Shown: positions 16,637 to 25,372 of the stretch, piece after piece
How the letters are laid out: each line of letters opens with the position of its first letter
Numbering within the stretch: the stretch's first letter is position 1
NCBI GenBank assembly: GCA_965230485.1
Contig: CBDDLA010000001.1
Location: 248,001-312,000 of the forward strand
Direction of reading: 5' to 3'
Origin: Putridiphycobacter sp965230485
GTDB lineage: Bacteria; Bacteroidota; Bacteroidia; Flavobacteriales_D; Crocinitomicaceae
DNA: 64,000 bases
The notes under the pieces: model-generated
Database searches by the model: none
What the model was told of the DNA's origin: nothing
Seen by the model: the letters and a program-made list of their open reading frames with translations, nothing else
Program-made: the position numbers and the translations under genes

Positions 16637-18045
16637 TATTTGACATGTTGTTTTATTATTGAAATAAATGGCGCGATTAATTGATAATCGGGGAAGTTCT
16701 TTTCCAGGGCTATCAATGTATTGTCATAATCTTTTTGAAGACAATCCTTAAAAATAATCAGTGCTTCTGTTTGGTCACCAATTTCCCATAAAAGTTTTAT
16801 CTTATAAACACAAGCTGAAATTGAAAGTTCTTCCCTAGATTCATATTGTACTAAGAAATCGAGCGATTCATTAATATTGTATTCATATTTTATTTTAGCT
16901 AACAACTCAACTGAGTCGTCAGATTTAATATTTAATTGCAACGCTTTTTCAAGTGAAAGTTCAGCTTCTACAAATCGCTTAAGTTTATACAATGCTTCGC
17001 CTAAAACATGATGAAAATTATCATTATCCGGTTGAATTGAAATTGCTTTTTGAAAATATCCAATGGCTTGGTTGGTTTTTTCTTGAATATCTAAGACAAT
17101 ACCTATTCCAATATAGGCGTCTGCCAAATTAGGATTGTAGTCTATGGCTTTTCTATAATATTTTAGAGCATCTTCTAATTCACCTTTTCGCTCGAGTGCT
17201 TCACCCAAATAGCAGAGTGCTAAATCATCTTCTTTGTCAATTTTCAAGCAGTGTTTGTAGGCTACTATGGCTTTATCAAACTCTTCAATTTGCATTAAAG
17301 TGTTTCCCATATTAAAATAGGCCGAAGAAAAGTTTTCATTAATGATTATGGCGTAGTCATAAGCCCAAAGTGCTTTATCAATGTTCTTTTTTAGGAAGTA
17401 AATATTCCCAAGGTTATACCATGCAGTAAAAGAGTAGGGATGATTATCAATATATTGCTCGTAATATGAAATGCACTTGTCAAAATCGCCAAGGCGTTCA
17501 TAGCAAAATGCAATTTCATAGATTGCAGATTCGTTATCGGGTGCAACTGCTAAAATCTGTTCAAGCACTTTTATAGCACCTTGAAAATCATTGTTATTTT
17601 CATATTCCAACGCCAAATCGAGCATAATATCATGCGATTCAGTGTCAAAATTGCCAGACAAGCGCTCAATTTCTAGTGCTTTTTCAAAATATTTGATCGC
17701 CTTAGCATGATCTCTTAGCTGACTGAATACCGAAGCGATTGTTAAAAAGATCTCAGGATTATCTGGTTCCAGCTTTTCTAAATTTTGAAGAATAAGTAAA
17801 CTTTCCTTTAATTTACCACTAGTCGAAAATATTTGTGCTTTACGTAATTCAAAGAATACAATGTCCGGATAAAGGTTTAGTGCAAAATCAACCGCAAAGG
17901 ATGCCTTTTTAATTTTGTTTTTTACTATGTAGTGATCAATAATGTCTTCTAGGCTATCAGGTTCAAAATAGGAAGAGATACCTTCCTTAATCATCCTTTC
18001 AAATCTTTTTAGCTCAACGTTAAACTGTTCATCATCTTCTAACAT
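16636..18045 (-). CDS. TPR repeat protein, cytoplasmic
   Basis: 469 residues from the ATG at 18045. At least nine TPR units run through most of the protein (recurring A...Y..AL.I.P/D and YYNLG/AYF-type helices). There is no signal peptide, so a cytoplasmic scaffold is likely. A TTG codon at 18069 would add eight residues, but it is part of a TATATTTG -7 box, so it is more likely promoter than start. TPR proteins of this style occur near ComA homologues in Bacteroidota in my recollection, not verified. Partner unknown. Confidence 0.82.
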   Translation of the reverse strand: MLEDDEQFNVELKRFERMIKEGISSYFEPDSLEDIIDHYIVKNKIKKASFAVDFALNLYPDIVFFELRKAQIFSTSGKLKESLLILQNLEKLEPDNPEIFLTIASVFSQLRDHAKAIKYFEKALEIERLSGNFDTESHDIMLDLALEYENNNDFQGAIKVLEQILAVAPDNESAIYEIAFCYERLGDFDKCISYYEQYIDNHPYSFTAWYNLGNIYFLKKNIDKALWAYDYAIIINENFSSAYFNMGNTLMQIEEFDKAIVAYKHCLKIDKEDDLALCYLGEALERKGELEDALKYYRKAIDYNPNLADAYIGIGIVLDIQEKTNQAIGYFQKAISIQPDNDNFHHVLGEALYKLKRFVEAELSLEKALQLNIKSDDSVELLAKIKYEYNINESLDFLVQYESREELSISACVYKIKLLWEIGDQTEALIIFKDCLQKDYDNTLIALEKNFPDYQLIAPFISIIKQHVK

Positions 18046-18066
18046 ATGTGCATTTAATGTATCAAT

Positions 18067-18074
18067 CAAATATA
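18067..18074 (-). promoter_or_regulatory. Candidate -7 box for the TPR-ComA-DUF368 operon
   Basis: Minus strand TATATTTG, exact TAnnTTTG, about 21 bases upstream of the ATG at 18045. No clear TTG -33; that region is occupied by the typA terminator hairpin. Confidence 0.4.
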
Positions 18075-18077
18075 CTT

Positions 18078-18108
18078 AAAAAAGACGCCTTAATCTGAAC
18101 GTCTTTTT
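18078..18108 (-). terminator. Rho-independent terminator after typA
   Basis: A 9-bp perfect stem (18079-18087 with 18100-18108) and 12-base loop; on the minus strand the 3' arm ends in T6. It separates typA from the TPR operon. Confidence 0.8.
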
Positions 18109-18141
18109 ATTTTTTCAACAAGGTTTTTAACAAATTAACAT

Positions 18142-19935
18142 TTATTTACCAGAACGCTTTCGTTCGTGCTCTTTCAAGTAAATTTTTCTCAATCGGATAC
18201 TTTCAGGTGTTAGTTCAACGTATTCGTCTTCCTGGATATATTCCAAAGCTTCTTCTAAGGAGAAAAGTTTAGGAGGAGCAATTCTAACTTTAGCATCTGT
18301 ATTTGAAGTACGCATATTGGTCAGCTTCTTTGTTTTGGTCACATTAATGACCAGATCATTTGCCTTGTTATTTTCTCCAATTACTTGTCCTTCATATATT
18401 GGAACATTTGGCTCAATAAAAAATCGTCCTCTATCTTGTAAATTATTTAATGAGAATGGAATACTGTTCCCGTTTTCCATAGAAATTAGCGAGCCGTTCA
18501 ATCTACCAGGAATTTCTCCCTTGTACGATTCATAACCTACATAACGGTGTGTCACAACGGCTTCTCCTCCTGTTTGTGTTAGCATAAAGCTTCTTAACCC
18601 TATAATCCCTCTTGAAGGAATTTTAAACTTACAAATCATTCGATCACCCTTTGGTTCCATGCTTATCATTTCACCTTTTCTCTTAGTGACAACATCAATG
18701 GCTGTTCCTGAGAATGATTCTGGTAAATCAATGGTCAAGTCTTCAATTGGTTCACATTTCGTGCCGTCAATTTCTTTAAATATGACTTGTGGCTGACCAA
18801 CCTGAACTTCATATCCCTCTCTTCTCATAGTTTCTAGCAAAACCGATAAGTGCATTACGCCACGTCCATATACTATCCATTTATCAGCCGAACTTGTTTC
18901 TCCTACTTTTAAGGCCAAGTTTTTTTCTAATTCTTTTTGCAATCTATCATGAATGTGCCTTGAAGTCACAAATTTGCCTTCCTTTCCAAAAAATGGAGAG
19001 TCGTTAATCGTAAATAACATGCTCATTGTGGGCTCATCAATGGCTATAGATTTAAGGGGCTCAGGATTCTCAAAGTCACACACAGAATCACCAATCTCAA
19101 AACCTTCAATGCCCGTTAATGCGCAGATATCACCTGCTTGAATTTCTTCGACTTTTCTTTTTTCAATACCATCAAAAACAAAGGTTTCTTTTACTCTGTG
19201 TTTCTGAAGCGTTCCATCTCTTTTTGAGAGTTGAATGTTTTGCCCAGCTTTAAGCGTTCCTCTAGATAATCTTCCAATAGCGATTCTTCCAATAAAAGAG
19301 GAATAATCAAGAGAGGTAATAAGCATCTGTGTATTCCCTTCAGGGATTTCAGCAGGAGGGAAGTAATCTAAGATAACATCAAGGATGGTGTCAATAGAGT
19401 TGGTAGGTTTTTTCCAATCTTTGCTCATCCAACCATTTTTAGCGGAACCATATACAGTTTCAAATTCTAACTGTTCTTCGTTAGCATCTAATTCAAACAT
19501 TAAATCAAACACTTTTTCATGCACATCATCTGGTGTACAATTGTCTTTATCTACTTTGTTGATGACAAGAAGAGGTTTCAATCCAAGTTCTAAAGCTTTT
19601 TGAAGTACAAAGCGGGTTTGCGGCATTGGTCCTTCAAAGGCATCAACTAGCAGGCATACGCCATCAGCCATGTTTAAGACACGTTCTACCTCTCCGCCAA
19701 AGTCACTATGGCCCGGTGTGTCAATGACGTTAATTTTGGTATCCTTATAAAAAACAGAAACGTTTTTTGAAGTAATCGTTATCCCTCTCTCACGTTCAAG
19801 GTCGTTACTGTCCATAATTAAATCTCCACCAGCAGCACTTTTGATAGGGTTTTTTCCAGCCTCAATCATTTTATCAACCAATGTGGTCTTTCCATGGTCA
19901 ACGTGAGCTATAATGGCAATGTTTCTAATTTCCAT
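18142..19935 (-). CDS. typA: Ribosome-associated GTPase TypA/BipA
   Basis: 597 residues, the normal family length. EF-G-like translational GTPase that acts in ribosome assembly and stress adaptation. G1 is AHVDHGKTT (10-18), G3 DTPGHSDFGGEV, G4 NKVD, followed by domains II, III and V (MHLSVLLETMRREGYE) and the TypA-specific C-terminal domain (ILTP-like ELTPESIRLRKIYL). It lies 29 bp downstream of the DEAD-box helicase gene on the same strand, consistent with a shared transcript for ribosome maturation functions. Confidence 0.96.
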   Translation of the reverse strand: MEIRNIAIIAHVDHGKTTLVDKMIEAGKNPIKSAAGGDLIMDSNDLERERGITITSKNVSVFYKDTKINVIDTPGHSDFGGEVERVLNMADGVCLLVDAFEGPMPQTRFVLQKALELGLKPLLVINKVDKDNCTPDDVHEKVFDLMFELDANEEQLEFETVYGSAKNGWMSKDWKKPTNSIDTILDVILDYFPPAEIPEGNTQMLITSLDYSSFIGRIAIGRLSRGTLKAGQNIQLSKRDGTLQKHRVKETFVFDGIEKRKVEEIQAGDICALTGIEGFEIGDSVCDFENPEPLKSIAIDEPTMSMLFTINDSPFFGKEGKFVTSRHIHDRLQKELEKNLALKVGETSSADKWIVYGRGVMHLSVLLETMRREGYEVQVGQPQVIFKEIDGTKCEPIEDLTIDLPESFSGTAIDVVTKRKGEMISMEPKGDRMICKFKIPSRGIIGLRSFMLTQTGGEAVVTHRYVGYESYKGEIPGRLNGSLISMENGNSIPFSLNNLQDRGRFFIEPNVPIYEGQVIGENNKANDLVINVTKTKKLTNMRTSNTDAKVRIAPPKLFSLEEALEYIQEDEYVELTPESIRLRKIYLKEHERKRSGK

Positions 19936-19964
19936 AATTATTTTTTATCTCTTAATTTTTTATT

Positions 19965-21740
19965 TTAATCTCTATATGATCTTCTTCTTGATGGGCTACT
20001 TCCTCCACCTCTTCTAGGAGAGTTACCTCTTCGACGTCCAAATTCCTTTTTTCTGCCACCATAGTTGCTTTTTGCCGTTTTTTTGCTTGCCGAATTAGTC
20101 TCTTCAACATTCATCTCTTTTCCTTCAAAGTCAACCCCTTTTAGAGAATTTACTATGCTTGAAGCATTTGATTTTTCAACCTCGAAAAATGAAAAATTAT
20201 TGAGGATATCAATCTTACCAATATTATTTTTTGAGAGACCAGTATTGTCGCAGACTAAACGCAATAATGCACCATGATTAAACCCATCTTTTCGACCTAG
20301 GTTTACAAAAAATCGCTGTTGATCAATATCGTTATAACGTCTTTCATCTCTATCTCTTCTTGAATTTCGGCTTCCGTTTCTGTCTCTTTCCCCTCGGTCT
20401 CTATTATCTGCTTTTGCATTTATATTTGTAGCTTTGGAATAGTAGTTTAAAAATCGATTAAATTCTGCAGAAACAAATTTGGTGATAATCTCTTCTTTGG
20501 AAAACTCACCTAATTTTTCCATAACAGAGGGTAAGTATTTATCTATCCCATCAGTATTTACCTCAGTTTCCGTTATTTTGTCAACCAGGTACATCAATTG
20601 TTTTTCGCAAATTGCATCTGGCGCAGGAATATCCTGAATTTCAAATTTTGACTTTATAATTCTTTCAATACTTCTAATTCTTCCACCTTCTCGAGTATTA
20701 ATTAGCGCCAAAGACACCCCTTTTTTTCCTGCTCTTGCCGTTCTTCCGGAACGGTGTGTGTAGTTTTCAACGTCTTCTGGCAATTGATAATGAATTACAT
20801 GAGAAATATCATCAACATCTATGCCTCTTGCAGCAACATCAGTAGCCACCAAAATTTGTAATGTTTTATCACGAAATTTCTCCATTACTCTGTCACGTTG
20901 TGCTTGCGATAAATCACCATGTAGGGGTTCAGCATTATAGCCTTCTTTCATTAATTTATCGGCTACAGCAGCTGTGTCACGTCTGGTTCTACAGAAAATT
21001 AAACCGTAGATTTCTGGGTTAAAGTCAATAATTCTTTTTAAAGCATGGAAACGATCTCTCTCTCTGACAGTGTAATAGTGGTGTTCTATATTTTTATTGG
21101 TTTCATTTTTTCCACCAACCGTAATCTCAAAAGGATCTGTCATATAATTTTTTGAGATTCTGGCAACCTCTTTAGGCATAGTGGCAGAAAACAACCAAAC
21201 TGATTTTTCTTCAGGTGTAACGTTTAAAATACTGTCAATATCTTCTTTAAAGCCCATATTCAACATTTCATCAGCCTCATCCAAAACAACAGATTTAATT
21301 TTTGAAATGTTTACTTTTTTACGCTTGATTAAATCAACTAGCCTTCCTGGAGTAGCTACAATAATATGAACGCCGCGCTCTATGGTTCTAATTTGTTTTA
21401 CAATGTCGGTACCTCCATAAACCGCGGTAACCTTTAATCCCTTAGTATCGGCTGCATAAGTTTCTATATCACGACTAATTTGTAAGCATAGTTCACGTGT
21501 AGGGCAAATCACTAAGCCTTGAACGTTTTTAGACTTTGCATCAGTATGATGAATCATTGGTAATCCAAATGAAGCTGTTTTACCTGTGCCAGTTGATGCC
21601 AGTCCGACTAAATCGCCTTGGTTTTCTAATAGGTAGGGAATGGCTTGTTCCTGAATGGGAGTAGGGTTTTTAAACCCCATAGCGTCTAAAGACGATAGTA
21701 TATCGTCTTTCAATCCTAATTCTTTAAATGTCATATTCAC
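19965..21740 (-). CDS. deaD: DEAD-box ATP-dependent RNA helicase, CsdA/DeaD type
   Basis: 591 residues. Q motif (GFKNPTPIQ), motif I ASTGTGKT (48-55), DEAD, SAT, and HRSGRTARAG motif VI form the two RecA-like domains. Residues about 480-555 resemble the DbpA/CsdA RNA-binding domain. The tail (about 560-591) is rich in Arg-Gly-Ser, a typical RNA-binding extension. Such helicases unwind structured RNA in ribosome assembly, decay and cold adaptation. The mRNA leader appears about 140 bases long with a hairpin near its 5' end, suggesting post-transcriptional control. Confidence 0.94.
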   Translation of the reverse strand: MNMTFKELGLKDDILSSLDAMGFKNPTPIQEQAIPYLLENQGDLVGLASTGTGKTASFGLPMIHHTDAKSKNVQGLVICPTRELCLQISRDIETYAADTKGLKVTAVYGGTDIVKQIRTIERGVHIIVATPGRLVDLIKRKKVNISKIKSVVLDEADEMLNMGFKEDIDSILNVTPEEKSVWLFSATMPKEVARISKNYMTDPFEITVGGKNETNKNIEHHYYTVRERDRFHALKRIIDFNPEIYGLIFCRTRRDTAAVADKLMKEGYNAEPLHGDLSQAQRDRVMEKFRDKTLQILVATDVAARGIDVDDISHVIHYQLPEDVENYTHRSGRTARAGKKGVSLALINTREGGRIRSIERIIKSKFEIQDIPAPDAICEKQLMYLVDKITETEVNTDGIDKYLPSVMEKLGEFSKEEIITKFVSAEFNRFLNYYSKATNINAKADNRDRGERDRNGSRNSRRDRDERRYNDIDQQRFFVNLGRKDGFNHGALLRLVCDNTGLSKNNIGKIDILNNFSFFEVEKSNASSIVNSLKGVDFEGKEMNVEETNSASKKTAKSNYGGRKKEFGRRRGNSPRRGGGSSPSRRRSYRD

Positions 21741-21860
21741 TTTATTTTATTCGCTTAACCTCTTTTGGATTAAGTACCATAGCTATTTGTTAACGCATAA
21801 TAAAATAAAGGAAATTCAGGACAAAAGAATTTCTAAAATTAACGAACAGCTATAAATTAC

Positions 21861-21881
21861 ATTGAGGACGTTTTCCTCAAT
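21861..21881 (-). promoter_or_regulatory. Hairpin at the 5' end of the deaD leader
   Basis: Perfect 8-bp inverted repeat ATTGAGGA/TCCTCAAT with a 5-base loop, just downstream of the predicted deaD transcription start. Its symmetry also makes it a weak hairpin on the plus strand, but no T tract follows in either direction, so it does not look like a terminator. Confidence 0.5.
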
Positions 21882-21888
21882 TCGGGCG

Positions 21889-21918
21889 CAAAGATACATT
21901 AAAGAGTTGAGAAAACAA
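21889..21918 (-). promoter_or_regulatory. Bacteroidota-type promoter for deaD
   Basis: On the minus strand TTG (21916-21918), 19 bases, then TATCTTTG (21889-21896). Both elements and the spacing fit the TTG-N17-23-TAnnTTTG consensus. Predicted start near 21882, leaving about 140 bases of leader before the ATG at 21740. Confidence 0.65.
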
Positions 21919-21941
21919 TTTTATTTAAAGTTTAATAGTTT

Positions 21942-23078
21942 TTACGAAGCAATTCGCTCAAGATCGGAAACCAATTCAGAAGCAATTTTCTCCCAAATGA
22001 ATTGAGACTTTGCTAGGTTTAAAGATCTATTTTTCATAATGTTAATATCAGATTCAGATGTGCTATTCATTTCAACTATAGATCTGGAAATAGCTTCCGG
22101 TGTAATTTGACTAAGAATAATGCCGTTGCTGTCAACCATTTTAGAGGTGGCACCAACATCAGATGCAATAAGCGCTAAACCATTGGCCATTGCTTCTAAA
22201 ATAACTGTTGGCATGCCTTCAGCGTGAGAAGGGCAGACCAATACGTCTGCATTTTGTAAAAATTGGTGTATTTTTTCCTGATTCTTAATTTCACCAACAT
22301 ATTTTACTTTATCTTTTAGGTGAAAATTAGGCTCAATTGGGCCAATAAAGGTAAACTCAAAATCGAATTGCTGTTGTGTCTCTAAATCAATCAATGCATC
22401 TGTTAATTCTTCAATACCTTTTCGGCGTTCATTTCTGCCTATAAATATGAAACGAAGCGGTTTATTTGTTGGTAAAACTTTATTAATCCATTTACTTTCA
22501 ATGCCATTTGACTGATTAAGTATTTTGTTTTCAGAAATTCCGAAAGATTTAATTATATCTGTTATTTTACCACCAAATGAATAGACATAATCGGCTCTTT
22601 TGCAATTTATTTTTACAAATGGGCGCAATAGGTAGTGTTCTAGTTTAACTTTTAGGTTTGGCGCTTTTTGATACATTTCAAAACCATGAAAATTGACTAG
22701 AAGCTTTGGCTTTATTTCTTTTTTTCCAAATGCCCAGCCAGTGAATCCTTGCGCATATATAATGTCGAATTCGTTTAATTTATCTTGAAATTTTTCAAAT
22801 ATCAATTTTGAATATGCTTTGTTTTCGTAAATATAGTGGCCTGGCCATTTGCCTTTATTTAAAAAAGGGATAAAAACGGTTTCTAAACGTTTTCGCTCCT
22901 CATCATTGAAAACAGAAGTGATGTCATTTGTAAATTCTTTCTCACCCTTAACACCGCAATGCACAAGGGTGATTGATATATTTTGATTGAGCAATAATTT
23001 TACTAGAACATTAGCAAATTGCTGCATGCCCCCTGTCACATAAGGAGTGATGCCATCTGTTAAAAATAGCACCCTCAT
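21942..23078 (-). CDS. Glycosyltransferase family 4 protein
   Basis: 378 residues, GT-B fold. N-terminal domain with the acceptor-side motif YVTGGMQQF; C-terminal Glycos_transf_1 domain with FIGRNERRKGI, CPSHAEGMPTVILEAMANG (the E-x7-E nucleotide-sugar motif). It transfers a sugar from an activated donor, probably in cell-surface glycan synthesis, but donor and acceptor are not predictable. Start is one base after the AcpH-like gene stop, implying an operon prfC-acpH-GT. Confidence 0.9.
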   Translation of the reverse strand: MRVLFLTDGITPYVTGGMQQFANVLVKLLLNQNISITLVHCGVKGEKEFTNDITSVFNDEERKRLETVFIPFLNKGKWPGHYIYENKAYSKLIFEKFQDKLNEFDIIYAQGFTGWAFGKKEIKPKLLVNFHGFEMYQKAPNLKVKLEHYLLRPFVKINCKRADYVYSFGGKITDIIKSFGISENKILNQSNGIESKWINKVLPTNKPLRFIFIGRNERRKGIEELTDALIDLETQQQFDFEFTFIGPIEPNFHLKDKVKYVGEIKNQEKIHQFLQNADVLVCPSHAEGMPTVILEAMANGLALIASDVGATSKMVDSNGIILSQITPEAISRSIVEMNSTSESDINIMKNRSLNLAKSQFIWEKIASELVSDLERIAS

Positions 23079-23079
23079 A

Positions 23080-23688
23080 TCAATTAATTGGAGTTAAATT
23101 TAACTTAAACCTATGGTTGACTTCTGTCATTATCTCATTGATAAATAGATTGTAGTAACTTTCAATTTCATTTTGATTCGTTTTATAAATCAGAAAAGAA
23201 TCATGCAAATTATTAATGAAGGGAATTCTTTGTTCAAATTTATATAAGGTCAATTCAATACCATCTTCTTCTATGTAGCGACTTAACCATTCCTTTTCTA
23301 CCATTTTTCCAAAAATAAATTTAAACTTTTCAGGAAAAAAATGCAGGTCTTTAGCAGTTTCCTGGTGGATAACCTCAATGAAATAAGATAATGGAAAGGG
23401 AGAGAACTTACCCCAATTTTTTGAAATAAAATGATCAAGTATGATGTCACTTGCTATATATGAAATGCGTTTTATACCTCCTTCTTGAAATATCTTGGCA
23501 ACCTTTTGGATATGAGGAGAATTATCAGTGTAAGAATCAATAAAACGGTGTATTTCTATACCGATTTTAATCCTAGGTGGAATTTCAGTGAAAAGTGATA
23601 AATCTCCCTTAAAATGATCACCAGCTAAATTGCCTGAAATAAATTCTGGATTAAACTGTGTAATTAAGCAATGTCCTAAAAAATTCAT
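23080..23688 (-). CDS. Acyl carrier protein phosphodiesterase family (AcpH, DUF479)
   Basis: 202 residues, near the E. coli AcpH length of 193. Family features: MNFLGHCLI at the start, GNLAGDHFKG, IEIHRFIDSYTD and ILDHFISKNW, which supply the His/Asp metal-binding residues of this HD-like fold. AcpH removes 4'-phosphopantetheine from acyl carrier protein. Its gene abuts prfC on one side and the glycosyltransferase on the other. The enzyme assignment is by family; activity in Bacteroidota is not well studied. Confidence 0.85.
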   Translation of the reverse strand: MNFLGHCLITQFNPEFISGNLAGDHFKGDLSLFTEIPPRIKIGIEIHRFIDSYTDNSPHIQKVAKIFQEGGIKRISYIASDIILDHFISKNWGKFSPFPLSYFIEVIHQETAKDLHFFPEKFKFIFGKMVEKEWLSRYIEEDGIELTLYKFEQRIPFINNLHDSFLIYKTNQNEIESYYNLFINEIMTEVNHRFKLNLTPIN

Positions 23689-25284
23689 CTAGTTCTTTCC
23701 TACTTTAAAATCTGAAGTAAAATGGAATGTTATATCGGGATAGTCAGACTGCGCCATTTGTAAAAGAAACGGAGTCTCTGCTAAAAACACGTAGTTGTCA
23801 TCTTTATCTTTAGCAATATAGATGGTTTTAGCTTTTATAAAGCTAGTTAATTGATCCTGATTATCAGTAGTCATCCAGCATGCCTTGTAGTATCTCCGAG
23901 GCACAAAAGCGCATTTGGCGCCGTATTCATGCTCTAATCTGTAAGAAATCACTTCAAACTGAAGCTGTCCAACCGTTCCAACAATTTTTCGATTTCCAGG
24001 TTGCTGGATAAATAATTGAGCAACACCCTCATCTGTCAACTGCTTGATTCCCTTTTCTAACTGCTTGGATTTCATTGGATCTTTATTTTCCAATTCCATA
24101 AAAATTTCTGGAGAAAAGCTAGGGATACCTTTGTAACTAAAACCTTCACCTTCCGTAATTGTATCACCAATTTTAAAAGTACCAGTATCGTAAAGCCCAA
24201 TAACATCACCTGGAAAAGCTTCATCAATAATACTCTTATCTTGAGCCATAAATGAGGTAGGATTAGCGAATCTTAATTTTTTTTCATGTCTGGAATGTTT
24301 ATAGAATTTATTGCGTTCGAACTTTCCAGAAACAATTCTCAAAAAAGCGATCCGATCTCTATGCTTCGGATCTAAATTGGCATGGATTTTAAATATAAAG
24401 CCTGAAAAATCTTTATCTAAAGGTTTAATGAATCCAGAATCTGACTCACGACCTCTAGGCTCCGGAGAAATTCTTAAAAACGCTTCAAGCAATTCTTTTA
24501 CGCCAAAATTATTAATCGCCGACCCAAAAAAAACTGGCGCTACTTCACCTGCAAGGTATTGCTCTCGATCAAAAGGATTATAAACCCCGTTTACAAGATC
24601 TAATTCTTCACGTAATGTGTCAGCGGCCTCATCACCAATTATTTCATTTAATTCTTCTGATTTAATATCTTCTACCGAGATAACTTCTTTACTTATTTTG
24701 GTTTTATTCGCGGCAAAAAGATTTAAGCTACTATTAAAGTTGTTATAAACACCTTGAAAAGTATGTCCTATCCCAATTGGCCAGGAAAGAGGCCGAACAT
24801 TAATGTTTAATTTACTTTCTAATTCATCTAACAAATCAAAAGGGTCTCGTCCTTCACGATCCATTTTATTAACGAATACAATCACAGGCGTATTTCGCAT
24901 TCTACAAACCTCCATTAACCTCTCAGTTTGAGCTTCAACACCGTTTGCGCAATCAATAATAAGTATTACGCTATCAACTGCGGTAAGTGTTCGGTAAGTG
25001 TCTTCAGCAAAATCTTTGTGTCCAGGGGTATCTAAAATGTTTATTTGCTTGCCATCATATTGAAAAGCCATTACCGAGGTGGCCACCGAAATTCCCCTCT
25101 GTTTTTCAATTTCCATAAAGTCGGAGGTAGCCGTTTTTTCAATCTTATTATTTTTAACTGCACCAGCTGTTTGAATAGCACCTCCAAACAAAAGTAGTTT
25201 TTCTGTTAAAGTAGTTTTCCCAGCATCAGGATGAGAGATTATAGCAAATGTTCTTCTTTTCTTGACTTCTTTTTCAATGCTCAT
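23689..25284 (-). CDS. prfC: Peptide chain release factor 3
   Basis: 531 residues from the ATG at 25284 (MSIEKEVKKRRTFAIISHPD). An upstream in-frame ATG at 25371 would add 29 residues overlapping the divergent gene's promoter and is unlikely. GTPase motifs: HPDAGKTT (18-25), DTPGHKDFAEDTYRT, NKMDREGRDP. C-terminal RF3 domain contains QLFIQQPGNRKIVGTVGQLQFEV split over the normal positions. RF3 recycles RF1/RF2 from the ribosome after peptide release. Candidate -7 box TATTTTTG lies at 25341-25348 on the minus strand. Confidence 0.95.
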   Translation of the reverse strand: MSIEKEVKKRRTFAIISHPDAGKTTLTEKLLLFGGAIQTAGAVKNNKIEKTATSDFMEIEKQRGISVATSVMAFQYDGKQINILDTPGHKDFAEDTYRTLTAVDSVILIIDCANGVEAQTERLMEVCRMRNTPVIVFVNKMDREGRDPFDLLDELESKLNINVRPLSWPIGIGHTFQGVYNNFNSSLNLFAANKTKISKEVISVEDIKSEELNEIIGDEAADTLREELDLVNGVYNPFDREQYLAGEVAPVFFGSAINNFGVKELLEAFLRISPEPRGRESDSGFIKPLDKDFSGFIFKIHANLDPKHRDRIAFLRIVSGKFERNKFYKHSRHEKKLRFANPTSFMAQDKSIIDEAFPGDVIGLYDTGTFKIGDTITEGEGFSYKGIPSFSPEIFMELENKDPMKSKQLEKGIKQLTDEGVAQLFIQQPGNRKIVGTVGQLQFEVISYRLEHEYGAKCAFVPRRYYKACWMTTDNQDQLTSFIKAKTIYIAKDKDDNYVFLAETPFLLQMAQSDYPDITFHFTSDFKVGKN

Positions 25285-25372
25285 TCTAAAAATAGTTATG
25301 ATAACTTGATTGTTGAATACTAATGTTGGTTTTAACGCAACAAAAATAGTCTTATTTCCGTATATTCGCATT

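Noticed and set aside
21655..21855. Open frame of 66 codons on the plus strand at the deaD 5' end
   Set aside because: It is antisense to deaD and its leader, lacks a recognisable signal or domain, and would end within the leader; a shadow of AT-rich sequence.
25285..25371. 29-codon extension of prfC to an upstream ATG
   Set aside because: RF3 normally begins a few residues before the RTFAIISHPDAGKTT block, which ATG 25284 supplies.
25310..25372. In-frame ATG 21 codons before the L,D-transpeptidase-fold start
   Set aside because: The added residues place polar and aromatic sequence before the signal peptide and cover the likely promoter zones of both divergent genes.
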